Assembly (NCBI RefSeq): GCF_027587205.1
Contig: NZ_JAPDOD010000086.1
Span: 1 to 27,074, forward strand
Direction of reading: 5' to 3'
Length of the DNA: 27,074 bases
From: Solirubrobacter ginsenosidimutans
GTDB taxonomy: Bacteria > Actinomycetota > Thermoleophilia > Solirubrobacterales > Solirubrobacteraceae
Every line of letters begins with the position of its first letter. The first letter of the stretch is position 1. A model generated the notes under the pieces. That model was not told where the DNA came from. It searched no databases and worked only from the letters and a program-made list of their open reading frames with translations. Positions 7,095-14,469 of the stretch are shown here, one piece after another. The position numbers were made by a program, and so were the translations under genes.

Positions 7095-9815
7095 TCAAGT
7101 CGGCAGGGCATCGTGCAGGGCACGGCGCGAGCTGATGCCGAGCTTGCCGAACACCTTCTTCAGATGCCATTCGACGGTGCGCGGGCTGAGGAACAGCTGC
7201 CCGCCGATCTCCGCGTTCGTCAGGCCGCCGCGGGCGAGCTGTGCGATGTGCTCCTCCTGCGGCGTGAGCTCGTCGCGGAATTCGGGCGCCCGCTTGCGAA
7301 CCGTCTCGCCGGTGGCGATCAGCTCGCGCCGAGCGCGCTCAGCGAACGCCTCCATCCCCATCTCGGTGAACATCCGGCGCGCCGCCCGCAACTGCTCGCG
7401 GGCGTCCACCCGGCGAGCCTGGCGGCGCAGCCACTCGCCGTAGAGCAGGTGCGCCCGGGCGAGCTCCGCGCGCAAACGCGTGCGCCCGAGGCGGTCCAGC
7501 GCGTCCTGATAGAGCGCCTCGGCGTCGCCGTCCTCGCTGACCAGCGCGCGAGAGCGGGCCACGATCCCCGGCGCCCAGTCGGTGCCGTCCGCGCCGGCAC
7601 TCCGCGCGAGCCGCTGCATCGCGTCCTCGGCAAGCTCGGGTTGATCGCTGCGCACGGCAGACTCGATGAGCTCGGGCAGTGACCAGGTCGAGAGCGCGAG
7701 CTCGTGCGGATGTGCTGCGCCCCGCCGTGCCGCTTCGCACGCCTTCCGATAGTGACCGAGCCCGTTGTAGAGGACGCCCTCGGCGTGGTCGACAAGCGTC
7801 AGGGCGTAGCCGTCGCCACGCGCGCCCGCTTCCGCGCGGACCGCGCGTATCAACTCCGCGGCTTCGGCTTCGTCGCCGCGGAAAGCGGCGAGCGCGACCG
7901 CGCTGTACGGCGGGAGCCCCCGACCTATCGCCGCGGCGATCGCGGCGATCTCGTCGACGAGCGACGCCGCCGCCCCGAGCTCGCCGGAGAAGAGGTGCAG
8001 GCGCACCTTGAAGCCGAGCGTGATCGGCAGCGCGCGAAGCGCGCCGGTCTGGCGAGCGAGCGCGATGCACCGGCGCGACAGCTCGAGCATGCCGTCCTCG
8101 TCCCACAGAGCCTCAGCGGCGTAGATGGCCACCCCGAGCAGGCGGAGCACCTGCGCGTCGGGCATCTCGACGGTCCGGAACGCACCGACGGCTTCCTTCA
8201 GGAGCGGGGCGGCGACGCCCTGCCCATCCGTGATCGCCACCGCCAAGGCCTGGAGCAGGAGATCTTGCGGCCGCGGCCGGAGCGGGGAGGCGGCGCGCAC
8301 GGCCTGAGCGACCGCCTGGATGTCCACCTCATCGGCCATGCGACCCACGAGCAGCGCCGCCAACAGCGCGACGAGGTACGTGTCCCACGCCAGCTCCGGA
8401 TCGAGCGCCTCGAGCTCACGCGCGGCCGCGAGCAGCAGGGGCGGAGCCTCGCGGCCACGCCTGGAGCCGAACGCGATCCGCCCGCGCAACTGGCGCCCAT
8501 GTGCGCGCGCCAGCGGCGTCAGCGGTCCGGCCTCGGCTTGCCCGAGCAGGCGAAGCGCCGCGTCTGAGTCCTCTGACAGCAGCTTGGTGTCGGCGGCCGC
8601 CAGCGCGCGCTGCGCCCGGCTCGCGGGATCGGGCGTCAACTCCACCGCCCGCTCAAGCAGCGTCGCGGCAGCGGCAAAGCCACCGCGTACGTGCGCGCGA
8701 CCCGCCGAGCGCTCCAGCTCAGCGGCCACCTCCTCGTCGGGCTCGCTCGCCGCCAGGGCGCGATGCCACGCCCGGCGATCGGCGGCGCGGATCGGATCGC
8801 TGGCCTCCGCCAGCGCGGCATGGACGATGCGGCGCTCCTCCGGTGAGCCGGTCCGGTACGCCGCCGAGCGCACCAGCGGGTGGCGGAACCGCATGCCGCC
8901 TTCCACCAGCGCCTCCTCCTCCGCCGGGGCGGCATCGCCGGCTCCGATGCCGAGGATCTCGGCCGCGCGCCAGAGCAGCGTGGCATCCCCGGCCGGCTCG
9001 GCCGCCGCCAGCAGCAGCAACCGCTGCGTCGGTGCGGGCAGCCCGCGGACGCGCTCCATGTACTGCTGCTCGAGGCAATCTGGGAGATCGGTCCCCGCGG
9101 GCAGGCTGAAGCCGCCCGCGAGCGTGCGCTGCGGCAGCTCCAGCAGGGCGAGCGGGTTGCCACGCATCTCGGCGATGATCCGGTCACGCACCTCATCGTC
9201 GAGGCGCCCCGGGACGCTCGCCAGCAACGCGCGCGCGTCGTCCTCGCCCAGCCCCGTGAGCAGCAACGCGGGCAGCCCTTCCAGCTCGGGCGTGCCGGCC
9301 GGCTCGCGGACGGCGAAGACGAGCGCGACCGACTCCGCCAGCAACCGTCGTGCCACGAAGCCGAGGATCTGTCCCGAGGCGCGATCCAGCCACTGGGCGT
9401 CATCCACGACGCAGAGCAGCGGCCGTTCCTCCGCCGTCGCGCTCAAGAGCGACAGCACCGCCAGGGCGACCAGAAAGCGGTCCGGGGAAGGCCCGGGCGA
9501 CAGGCCCAGCGCAACGCTCAGCGCGTCGCGCTGCGGCTCTGGAAGCACGTCGAGCCGGTCCAGCATGCGGGCGCAGAGCTGATGCACCGCCGCGAAGGGG
9601 AACTCCATCTCGGCCTCCACGCCGGCGACCCGCGCGACCCGAAAGGCGGACGCATGGGCCGCGTAGCGATCGACGAGAGCAGTCTTGCCGACCCCGGCCT
9701 CGCCCCGGATCACCAGTACCGCGCTCTGGCCGCCGTGCACATTGCGCAGCATCCGCTCGAGCAGCTCGAGCTCGGCGGCTCGGCCCAGCAACACCGGCGG
9801 AGGGCGCGCGGTCAT
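7095..9815 (-). CDS. LAL-family LuxR transcriptional regulator (ATPase-TPR-HTH)
   Basis: A complete 906-residue large ATP-binding LuxR regulator. The N-terminal AAA/STAND ATPase has Walker A GEAGVGKT (38-45) and Walker B LLCVVDDAQWLD (133-144), with GNPLALLELP of the family further on. A long helical TPR-like sensor region follows. The C-terminus (about 848-906) is a LuxR/FixJ helix-turn-helix: LTPQEEHIAQLARGGLTNAEI, recognition helix SPRTVEWHLKKVFGKLGI. It is expected to bind DNA and change transcription when ATP and an unknown effector or partner are bound. ATG 9815 precedes the conserved LLGRAAELE start. It converges with the GAF/SpoIIE gene (81 nt between stops) and diverges from the ABC exporter gene (148 nt), which it might control; that link is inference. 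The HTH-less LAL-like protein at 2013-4631 is a distant relative, not a recent copy. Confidence 0.93.
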   Translation of the reverse strand: MTARPPPVLLGRAAELELLERMLRNVHGGQSAVLVIRGEAGVGKTALVDRYAAHASAFRVARVAGVEAEMEFPFAAVHQLCARMLDRLDVLPEPQRDALSVALGLSPGPSPDRFLVALAVLSLLSATAEERPLLCVVDDAQWLDRASGQILGFVARRLLAESVALVFAVREPAGTPELEGLPALLLTGLGEDDARALLASVPGRLDDEVRDRIIAEMRGNPLALLELPQRTLAGGFSLPAGTDLPDCLEQQYMERVRGLPAPTQRLLLLAAAEPAGDATLLWRAAEILGIGAGDAAPAEEEALVEGGMRFRHPLVRSAAYRTGSPEERRIVHAALAEASDPIRAADRRAWHRALAASEPDEEVAAELERSAGRAHVRGGFAAAATLLERAVELTPDPASRAQRALAAADTKLLSEDSDAALRLLGQAEAGPLTPLARAHGRQLRGRIAFGSRRGREAPPLLLAAARELEALDPELAWDTYLVALLAALLVGRMADEVDIQAVAQAVRAASPLRPRPQDLLLQALAVAITDGQGVAAPLLKEAVGAFRTVEMPDAQVLRLLGVAIYAAEALWDEDGMLELSRRCIALARQTGALRALPITLGFKVRLHLFSGELGAAASLVDEIAAIAAAIGRGLPPYSAVALAAFRGDEAEAAELIRAVRAEAGARGDGYALTLVDHAEGVLYNGLGHYRKACEAARRGAAHPHELALSTWSLPELIESAVRSDQPELAEDAMQRLARSAGADGTDWAPGIVARSRALVSEDGDAEALYQDALDRLGRTRLRAELARAHLLYGEWLRRQARRVDAREQLRAARRMFTEMGMEAFAERARRELIATGETVRKRAPEFRDELTPQEEHIAQLARGGLTNAEIGGQLFLSPRTVEWHLKKVFGKLGISSRRALHDALPT

Positions 9816-9963
9816 GGCGCGACGAAACCTACACTCGGGCCCGTCGCGCGGCGAGGACCCGGGGAGCCCCGCCGCAACAATTCCGGCTCATTCGCTGCGT
9901 TTCAGCCCGATTCGGTGTGGCGTTCTTCGAAGAGGCGTCGTCTGCGGGGGTTAGCCTCGAGCG

Positions 9964-11923
9964 ATGATCGCATCGGTTCCTCAGGCCGATCCGCCGCATC
10001 TGGGCCGGCGGATCCTGCGTCTGTTTCGGCCCCATCGGGGTGTGCTGGCGCTGATCGTGGCGATGATCCTGGTGACGTCGGTGTTGAGCGTCATCAGCGC
10101 GCTCTTGGTCCGTCGCGTGTTCGACCACGCCTTGTTCGTCGAGGGCGGTCCGGATCTCGAGATGCTGTATCCGCTGGTCGCTGCGTTGATCGCGATCCCG
10201 ATCGTCAACGGCGTGTTGAACGTCGCCCAGACGTATCTGACCGAGGTAGTGGGCAACCGGGTGCTGGAGGAGCTTCGCAACCGCCTGTTCGAGCATCTGG
10301 AGCGGCTCTCGCTCGCGTTCTATACGGCAACTCGTGGCGGGGAGGTCCAGTCGAGGCTCGCCAACGACGTCGGCGGGGTTCAGACGACGATCACCTCGAC
10401 TGCGTCCTCGGTGGTCAGCAACGTTGTCGCGGTGGTGTCCTCGGTGGCGGCGATGCTTCTGCTCTCGCCGCTGCTGACGGCCATCTCGCTGGCCGCGACG
10501 CCGGTGTTCGTGCTGTTCAGCCGGCGGGTCGGGCGGGCCCGGCGAAAGGCTCGTCGCGATGCTCAGGCTTCGCTGGCGGCCATGGGTTCGATCACCCAAG
10601 AGACACTGTCGGTGTCCGGGATCCTGTTGGCCAAGGTGTTCGGGCGACAAGCGCACGAGGTTGACCGCTATCGCGCCGAGAATGCCAAGCAGGCCAACCT
10701 GCAGATCCGGCAGGCGATCGTCGGGCGATCGTTCTTCGCGGTCACCCAGGCGTTCTTCGGAATCAGTCCGGCGCTGGTCTATCTGGTCGCCGGGCTCCAG
10801 GGCACCCACGGTGACCTCTCGGCCGGGACGCTGGTTGCCTTCACGACCCTGCAGACCCGGCTGCTGTTCCCGATCAATCAGTTGCTGCAGGTCTCGGTCG
10901 ACGTTCAATCTTCGCTGGCGCTGTTCGGGAGGATCTTCGAACTGCTCGACCTGCAGCCACGAATCACCGACCGAGGCGACGCGCTCGACATCGACGTCGG
11001 CGAGATTCGAGGCGAGGTCGCCCTCGAGCACGTCGGGTTTCGATACGGCGGCGGCGAGGGCGGGGGAGCACCCGCACCGCATGAGGCGCTGCGCGACGTC
11101 TCGATATTGGTCAGGCCTGGGCAGCTTGCGGCGCTGATCGGCCCCTCCGGGCAAGACGACGATCTCGTATCTGATTCCGAGGCTCTACGACGTCGAGCGA
11201 GGAGCGGTCACCATCGACGGTCACGACGTGCGCGACCTCACAGCGGCGACGATCGCCCGCGCGGTAGGGGTCGTCACGCAAGAGAGCTATCTGTTCGGCG
11301 GGACGGTGCGTGAGAACATCAGCTACGGGCGACCGACCGCCACCGACGGTGAGATCGTGGCGGCCGCGAAGGCCGCCTTCATCCACGAACGGATCACCGA
11401 GCTCGAACATGGCTACGACACGATCGTCGGCGAGCGCGGCTACCGGTTCTCCGGGGGAGAGCGCCAGCGGCTGGCGATCGCGCGCGTGATCCTCGAAGAC
11501 CCGCCCATCCTCGTCCTCGACGAAGCCACCTCCGCGTTGGACTCCGAAAGCGAACGCGCCGTTCAGCAGGCACTCGAGTCGCTCATCCAACGCCGGACCA
11601 CGATCGCCATCGCGCACCGCCTCTCGACGATCCGAAACGCCGATGTCATCTTCGCCGTCGAGGACGGCACGATCGTCGAGCGCGGCACCCACGACGAGCT
11701 TCTTGCGCGTGGCGGCCTGTACGCGCGGCTGTACGAGGAACAGTTCGGCAACGGGGTCGTCGAAGCGCATTGCAGCGACGGCGTCATTCTGGCCAACGGG
11801 AACCCTTGCCGGCCCTCGAGCCAGCGAGCGCGTCCAGACACACATGTCCCGATCCTCCAGGCTTCCGAACCGCCCTGGGTAGGCGACGTCCCGACCGAAC
11901 TTCGCAGCGTCCTCACCACCTAG
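9964..11923 (+). pseudogene. ABC exporter (TMD-NBD half transporter), frame broken at Walker A
   Basis: Together the two frames encode an ordinary half-size ABC exporter of about 654 residues. The membrane domain has six predicted segments (about 25-330) with coupling-helix sequence LSLAFYTATRGGEVQSRLANDV. The ATPase domain has a Q-loop in [16 protein letters not shown], signature [16 protein letters not shown], Walker [13 protein letters not shown] and H-loop IAHRLSTI. The first frame runs from ATG 9964 and reads GPSG, then goes out of frame into arginine-rich nonsense and stops at 11313. The correct frame resumes at GGC 11150 as [15 protein letters not shown] and ends at 11923. The join is explained by loss of about 5 nt between 11148 and 11152 (GPSG-A-GKTT expected). 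As written the product lacks an ATPase, so this is a pseudogene unless it is a sequence error. Substrate unknown. Confidence 0.88.
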
Positions 11924-12420
11924 AGCCAGGCTCCCGCTCAGTGCTTCTCTGCGCGAGGAGCGGTGCGCAAACCCGGGGGACTCTGGCAGCGGACGCTTGT
12001 TGAGCATGGGTCGTTCGACGCGCGCGGCGGGATCGCTGACCGCTCGGCGCGCGCTCTCCTCGCGGCGAGCGCGGGCTCGTCGGCACGACAGGCGGACCCG
12101 ATCGACCGTCGGCCCGAGCGGACGATGCGTGAGCCCGGCGGAGGGGATGCCGAGCCCACGCACCGCAACCACGGAAGCGGGTCAAACTTCCGTGTGGCGT
12201 CTTGCCGGGGTCCATGTCCGAACGCCCGGCACAAACGTAACCGCGACGCTCAGGCAACGTTGAGCGAACTGACCGGAAGGCCAGCCCAACGAGTCGATTC
12301 CATGACATCGGTTGCGGGTTTCCACGTGGACCGCCGCCGACCATGCGTCGGCCTATTTGTGGGTGATGGCGTAGATCCCGAGGACCACCGCCGAGCCGCT
12401 CGAGGGCGAGCGCGCCGGCA
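11924..12420. other. non-coding or decayed stretch after the ABC exporter
   Basis: About 500 nt without a convincing gene. A short plus-strand peptide near 12257-12292 reads TLSELTGRPAQRV, which resembles the C-terminus of NmrA/SDR-like proteins but is too short to call. The minus strand ending at 12353 reads VVLGIYAITHK and then stops, which resembles the end of a small membrane protein. Both may be gene remnants. No promoter, terminator or repeat stands out. Confidence 0.35.
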
Positions 12421-12788
12421 CTGAAGACGCTGCTGGAGTTCCCGTATGCGCCTCCGGGGATGACTTCGCGTATCGCGGGCGTCGAGCGCCTCGTGGCGTA
12501 CTTCGACGGCCCGCGCCGGTGGCACGACTGGAGCTTCGAGGCGCGGTGGTCATCGACGACGTCACGCGAGATCTGTATGTCGCCGAGGTGCACGCCGAAG
12601 CTCGCTGGGTCGAGACGGGCAAGCCGTATGTGCAGGACTACGTGATCTGGATGACCCTCGGCGAGGATGGCCGTATTCGATCCTGGCGCGAATACTGGGA
12701 CAAGGACCGGCTCTGGCCTCCGACGAGCGTGCGCTTGGCATTGGCGCCGTTCGAGACTGCACGCCTCGTTCTCGAGCGCGAGCCATGA
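12421..12788 (+). pseudogene. SnoaL-like (NTF2-fold) protein remnant, frameshifted
   Basis: Two overlapping frames together read as a SnoaL-like protein. The first piece, from 12421, gives LLEFPYAPPGM followed by SRIAGVERLVAYFDGP, the usual SnoaL pattern of a substrate-pocket strand and the G.E....F helix. Near 12535-12545 the sense passes to another frame, which continues VVIDDVTRDLYVAEVHAEA, then TGKPYVQDYVIWMTL and GRIRSWREYWDKDRL, the typical final two strands and REYW motif. The shift fits one missing base. No clear start or N-terminal helix is present: a TGA in frame lies at 12364, so the first 20-30 residues of a normal SnoaL protein are missing. An intact SnoaL-fold gene lies 0.9 kb away on the other strand but does not look like a close copy. 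Confidence 0.65.
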
Positions 12789-12949
12789 CCCGCCGACGCC
12801 CGCCGAAGGCGTGGCACGATTCCGCGGGTCTGGCTCTTGCTCGACGGTTGTCTCCCTTCCGTCCGCCCGCAGTGTCCACGGTTGCGACGCTGGGCGGTCG
12901 GGCCACAACGTCCACGGCCATCCAGGCAGGACGCTCGATTTGACCCGAT

Positions 12950-13165
12950 CTACTGGCGGTCGTGTCGCGGATTCGTGCCGTTCATCCTGCAGGTCCGCGA
13001 CCCCGAATCAGCGTGCCACAGCACAACAGCGGTGCCGTTCACCCATTCGGCGGTCGTCGCGTACGTGGGCGTGCGCCGAACGGCCTCGGCGATCTGCTGG
13101 TTGGTGAGCACTCGGCCATAGCGGCGCAGCATCATCAGGTCAGCTCGGCTGGAGCGGAGTGACAT
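12950..13165 (-). CDS. small hypothetical protein
   Basis: A 71-residue protein of no family I recognise. The start at ATG 13165 has GAGG 7 nt upstream and overlaps the end of the preceding minus-strand gene by 26 nt, so it looks like the last gene of a three-gene operon. The N-terminal half (RADLMMLRRYGRVLTNQQIAEA) is helical and could be a small helix-turn-helix-like segment; the C-terminal half has two cysteines or tryptophans but no clear motif. There is no signal peptide or membrane segment. Translation is plausible but not certain, since GC-rich DNA easily yields open frames of this size. Confidence 0.45.
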   Translation of the reverse strand: MSLRSSRADLMMLRRYGRVLTNQQIAEAVRRTPTYATTAEWVNGTAVVLWHADSGSRTCRMNGTNPRHDRQ

Positions 13166-13631
13166 GATGATTCCTCGCCCGCCACCAGTGCGGGCCGATG
13201 AGCGCGGGCCGCGGCCCGTGGAGCGGGAGCTCCAGGACCGCGTCGAGGACGATCTGCGCACGCGTGAGATCGTCTGTGGCCAGCCCGAGATCGCCGGCCA
13301 ATGTGGCGTCGTCCCAGCCGGGTTCGGCTCGCGACAGGAAGTGGCGTTGCAGCACCGCCATCAAGACGACCGAGTCGACCAGCGCGCCGCCGTCCCCGAG
13401 GTCGGCGGGGTGTCCCGGTCGCTCGGGGGCGGTGTAGCGACCGCGCGTGTTCACCGTCGCCAGAAGCCATACGCGGGCGACGATCGGCGGCGCGTCGGCC
13501 GGCGTCACCGGCACGAGTTGCCACCCGCGCAGCGAGTAGCTCATCATGACGAGATCGCCGTGCGAGAGCCGACCATGGTCGATGCCCAGCGAGGCCAGAT
13601 GCTCGCGGGCGTTCGTGGGCGTGGGTCCCAT
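13140..13631 (-). CDS. hypothetical protein in the SnoaL operon
   Basis: A 163-residue soluble protein that I do not recognise. ATG 13631 lies 4 nt after the stop of the SnoaL-like gene, which argues for translational coupling and for this start over the slightly longer TTG frame. The sequence has a mixed alpha/beta look: strand-rich LRGWQLVPV and ARVWLLATVN regions, then a glycine/aspartate-rich loop, a hydrophobic helix SVVLMAVLQRHFLS, and a final helix DDLTRAQIVLDAVLEL. No metal-binding or catalytic signature is visible. Linked expression with a SnoaL-fold protein hints at a shared small-molecule or stress role; that is inference. Confidence 0.6.
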   Translation of the reverse strand: MGPTPTNAREHLASLGIDHGRLSHGDLVMMSYSLRGWQLVPVTPADAPPIVARVWLLATVNTRGRYTAPERPGHPADLGDGGALVDSVVLMAVLQRHFLSRAEPGWDDATLAGDLGLATDDLTRAQIVLDAVLELPLHGPRPALIGPHWWRARNHHVTPLQPS

Positions 13632-13635
13632 CGCG

Positions 13636-14082
13636 CTAGGCGGCCGCAATCAGCCCCAGCTGCTGCAGGACCGTGACACCGTCGTCGAGCCCGACCTCCT
13701 CGGCGATCATGCCGTCGACGACCTTGATCACGGTCGTGCCGGTGAACTGCATCGTCTTGCCAGAGCCCGCCGGCAACGACCCGATCGGAAGGTCGTCGAA
13801 CGCGGGGCCGGCGTGCGTCCCGCCGCCCTTCCACTGGCCGACGACGTAGTCGCCCTCGGCGATCAGCTCCGCGGTCGCGCCGAAGCCGAGATCCGGGAAC
13901 GCCTCACGGAACCGCAACGCGAACTCGCGCACCGCGTCGCGACCGCGCAGCGGCTGGTGCAACGAGTACTCGAAGCGGATGTCGGGCGCGGCGAGCTCGT
14001 CGATGATCGCCGGGTCGAAGTCAGCGCCCCAGAAGTGCGTGAACCAGCGCACGACGACCGCCTTGTTGTCCTCGACAGACAT
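13636..14082 (-). CDS. SnoaL-like ester cyclase / NTF2-fold protein
   Basis: A 148-residue protein of the SnoaL polyketide-cyclase-like group (nuclear transport factor 2 fold). Visible landmarks: an N-terminal helix NKAVVVRWFTHFW, then IIDELAAPDIRFEYS, the helix REFALRFREAFPDLGF, and the paired strands YVVGQWKGGGTHAG and FTGTTVIKVVDGMI, all in the family order. Related proteins bind or cyclise small hydrophobic substrates, but most are of unknown substrate, and the catalytic Asp/His of true SnoaL cannot be assigned with confidence. ATG 14082 is fixed by a perfect AGGAGG 7 nt upstream, although the frame stays open to 14160. It heads an operon with two unknown genes and is divergent from the glycoside hydrolase. 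Confidence 0.87.
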   Translation of the reverse strand: MSVEDNKAVVVRWFTHFWGADFDPAIIDELAAPDIRFEYSLHQPLRGRDAVREFALRFREAFPDLGFGATAELIAEGDYVVGQWKGGGTHAGPAFDDLPIGSLPAGSGKTMQFTGTTVIKVVDGMIAEEVGLDDGVTVLQQLGLIAAA

Positions 14083-14089
14083 GAAGAAA

Positions 14090-14095
14090 CCTCCT
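14090..14095 (-). promoter_or_regulatory. strong Shine-Dalgarno (AGGAGG) for the SnoaL-like gene
   Basis: On the minus strand AGGAGG stands 7 nt before ATG 14082. It selects that start over the longer in-frame extension to 14160. Confidence 0.75.
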
Positions 14096-14187
14096 GGTAA
14101 GGGAATGGGCGAGGCACCGGCGACGGCGTTCGGGTCGCATCGCGGCCTCAGGTGGGTCAACGCCGCGGCGATGCCGTTTGTGAGGTC

Positions 14188-14215
14188 GCGGGCCTGAATC
14201 GCCGTTCAGGCCCGC
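14188..14215. repeat. perfect 11-bp inverted repeat (hairpin) between divergent genes
   Basis: GCGGGCCTGAA (14188-14198) is followed after the 6-nt loop TCGCCG by its exact reverse complement TTCAGGCCCGC (14205-14215). It lies between two divergent genes, upstream of both starts, so it is not placed as an ordinary terminator for either. It could be an operator, a 5'-leader structure or attenuator of the minus-strand SnoaL operon, or a relic. No T-tract follows on either strand. Confidence 0.6.
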
Positions 14216-14381
14216 CCGGGTGCAGCGCCTGCGCGCTGGCAGCCATGACGCGTATGGGTCAGCGTTCCGCGGATCGCACGCCCTACGCGGCTGACTCGAC
14301 GGAAGCGGTGCCTGAGCTGTGCGTTCGAGAGCGGAATTGGGCATACGCCCACGACGCGAGCCCATAAGCAACCACGTTCGC
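14216..14381. other. intergenic region upstream of the glycoside hydrolase
   Basis: Together with the neighbouring hairpin and promoter this forms a gap of about 390 nt between the divergent SnoaL and hydrolase genes. A minus-strand open frame of 73 codons crosses it but lacks a ribosome-binding site and looks random. The base composition falls toward the right end, just before the candidate promoter. I see no other element. Confidence 0.4.
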
Positions 14382-14409
14382 TTGACGTTTCCTCCAAACT
14401 GTGCACAAT
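14382..14409 (+). promoter_or_regulatory. candidate sigma70-type promoter of the glycoside hydrolase
   Basis: TTGACG (14382-14387, five of six consensus bases) and CACAAT (14404-14409, four of six) are separated by 16 nt, in the least GC-rich patch of the intergenic region. Transcription would start near 14416, leaving a leader of about 54 nt before ATG 14470. Seen by eye only. Confidence 0.45.
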
Positions 14410-14469
14410 TCGTGATGTTGTGTCCATAAGTGGTGGACTGCGATTCGCCGCCGCACACGAGGGGGAGAG

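Noticed and set aside
8880..10664. 594-codon plus-strand open frame over the LAL regulator and exporter start
   Set aside because: Shadow frame rich in Arg, Gln and Gly; both genes it overlaps have clear motifs in their own frames.
12353..12420. C-terminus of a small membrane protein on the minus strand (VVLGIYAITHK)
   Set aside because: Only about a dozen residues look convincing and no membrane helices precede them in any frame; kept as a remark, not a gene.
14206..14427. 73-codon minus-strand frame between SnoaL and hydrolase genes
   Set aside because: No ribosome-binding site, overlaps the hairpin and the candidate promoter, and the translation has no protein-like pattern.
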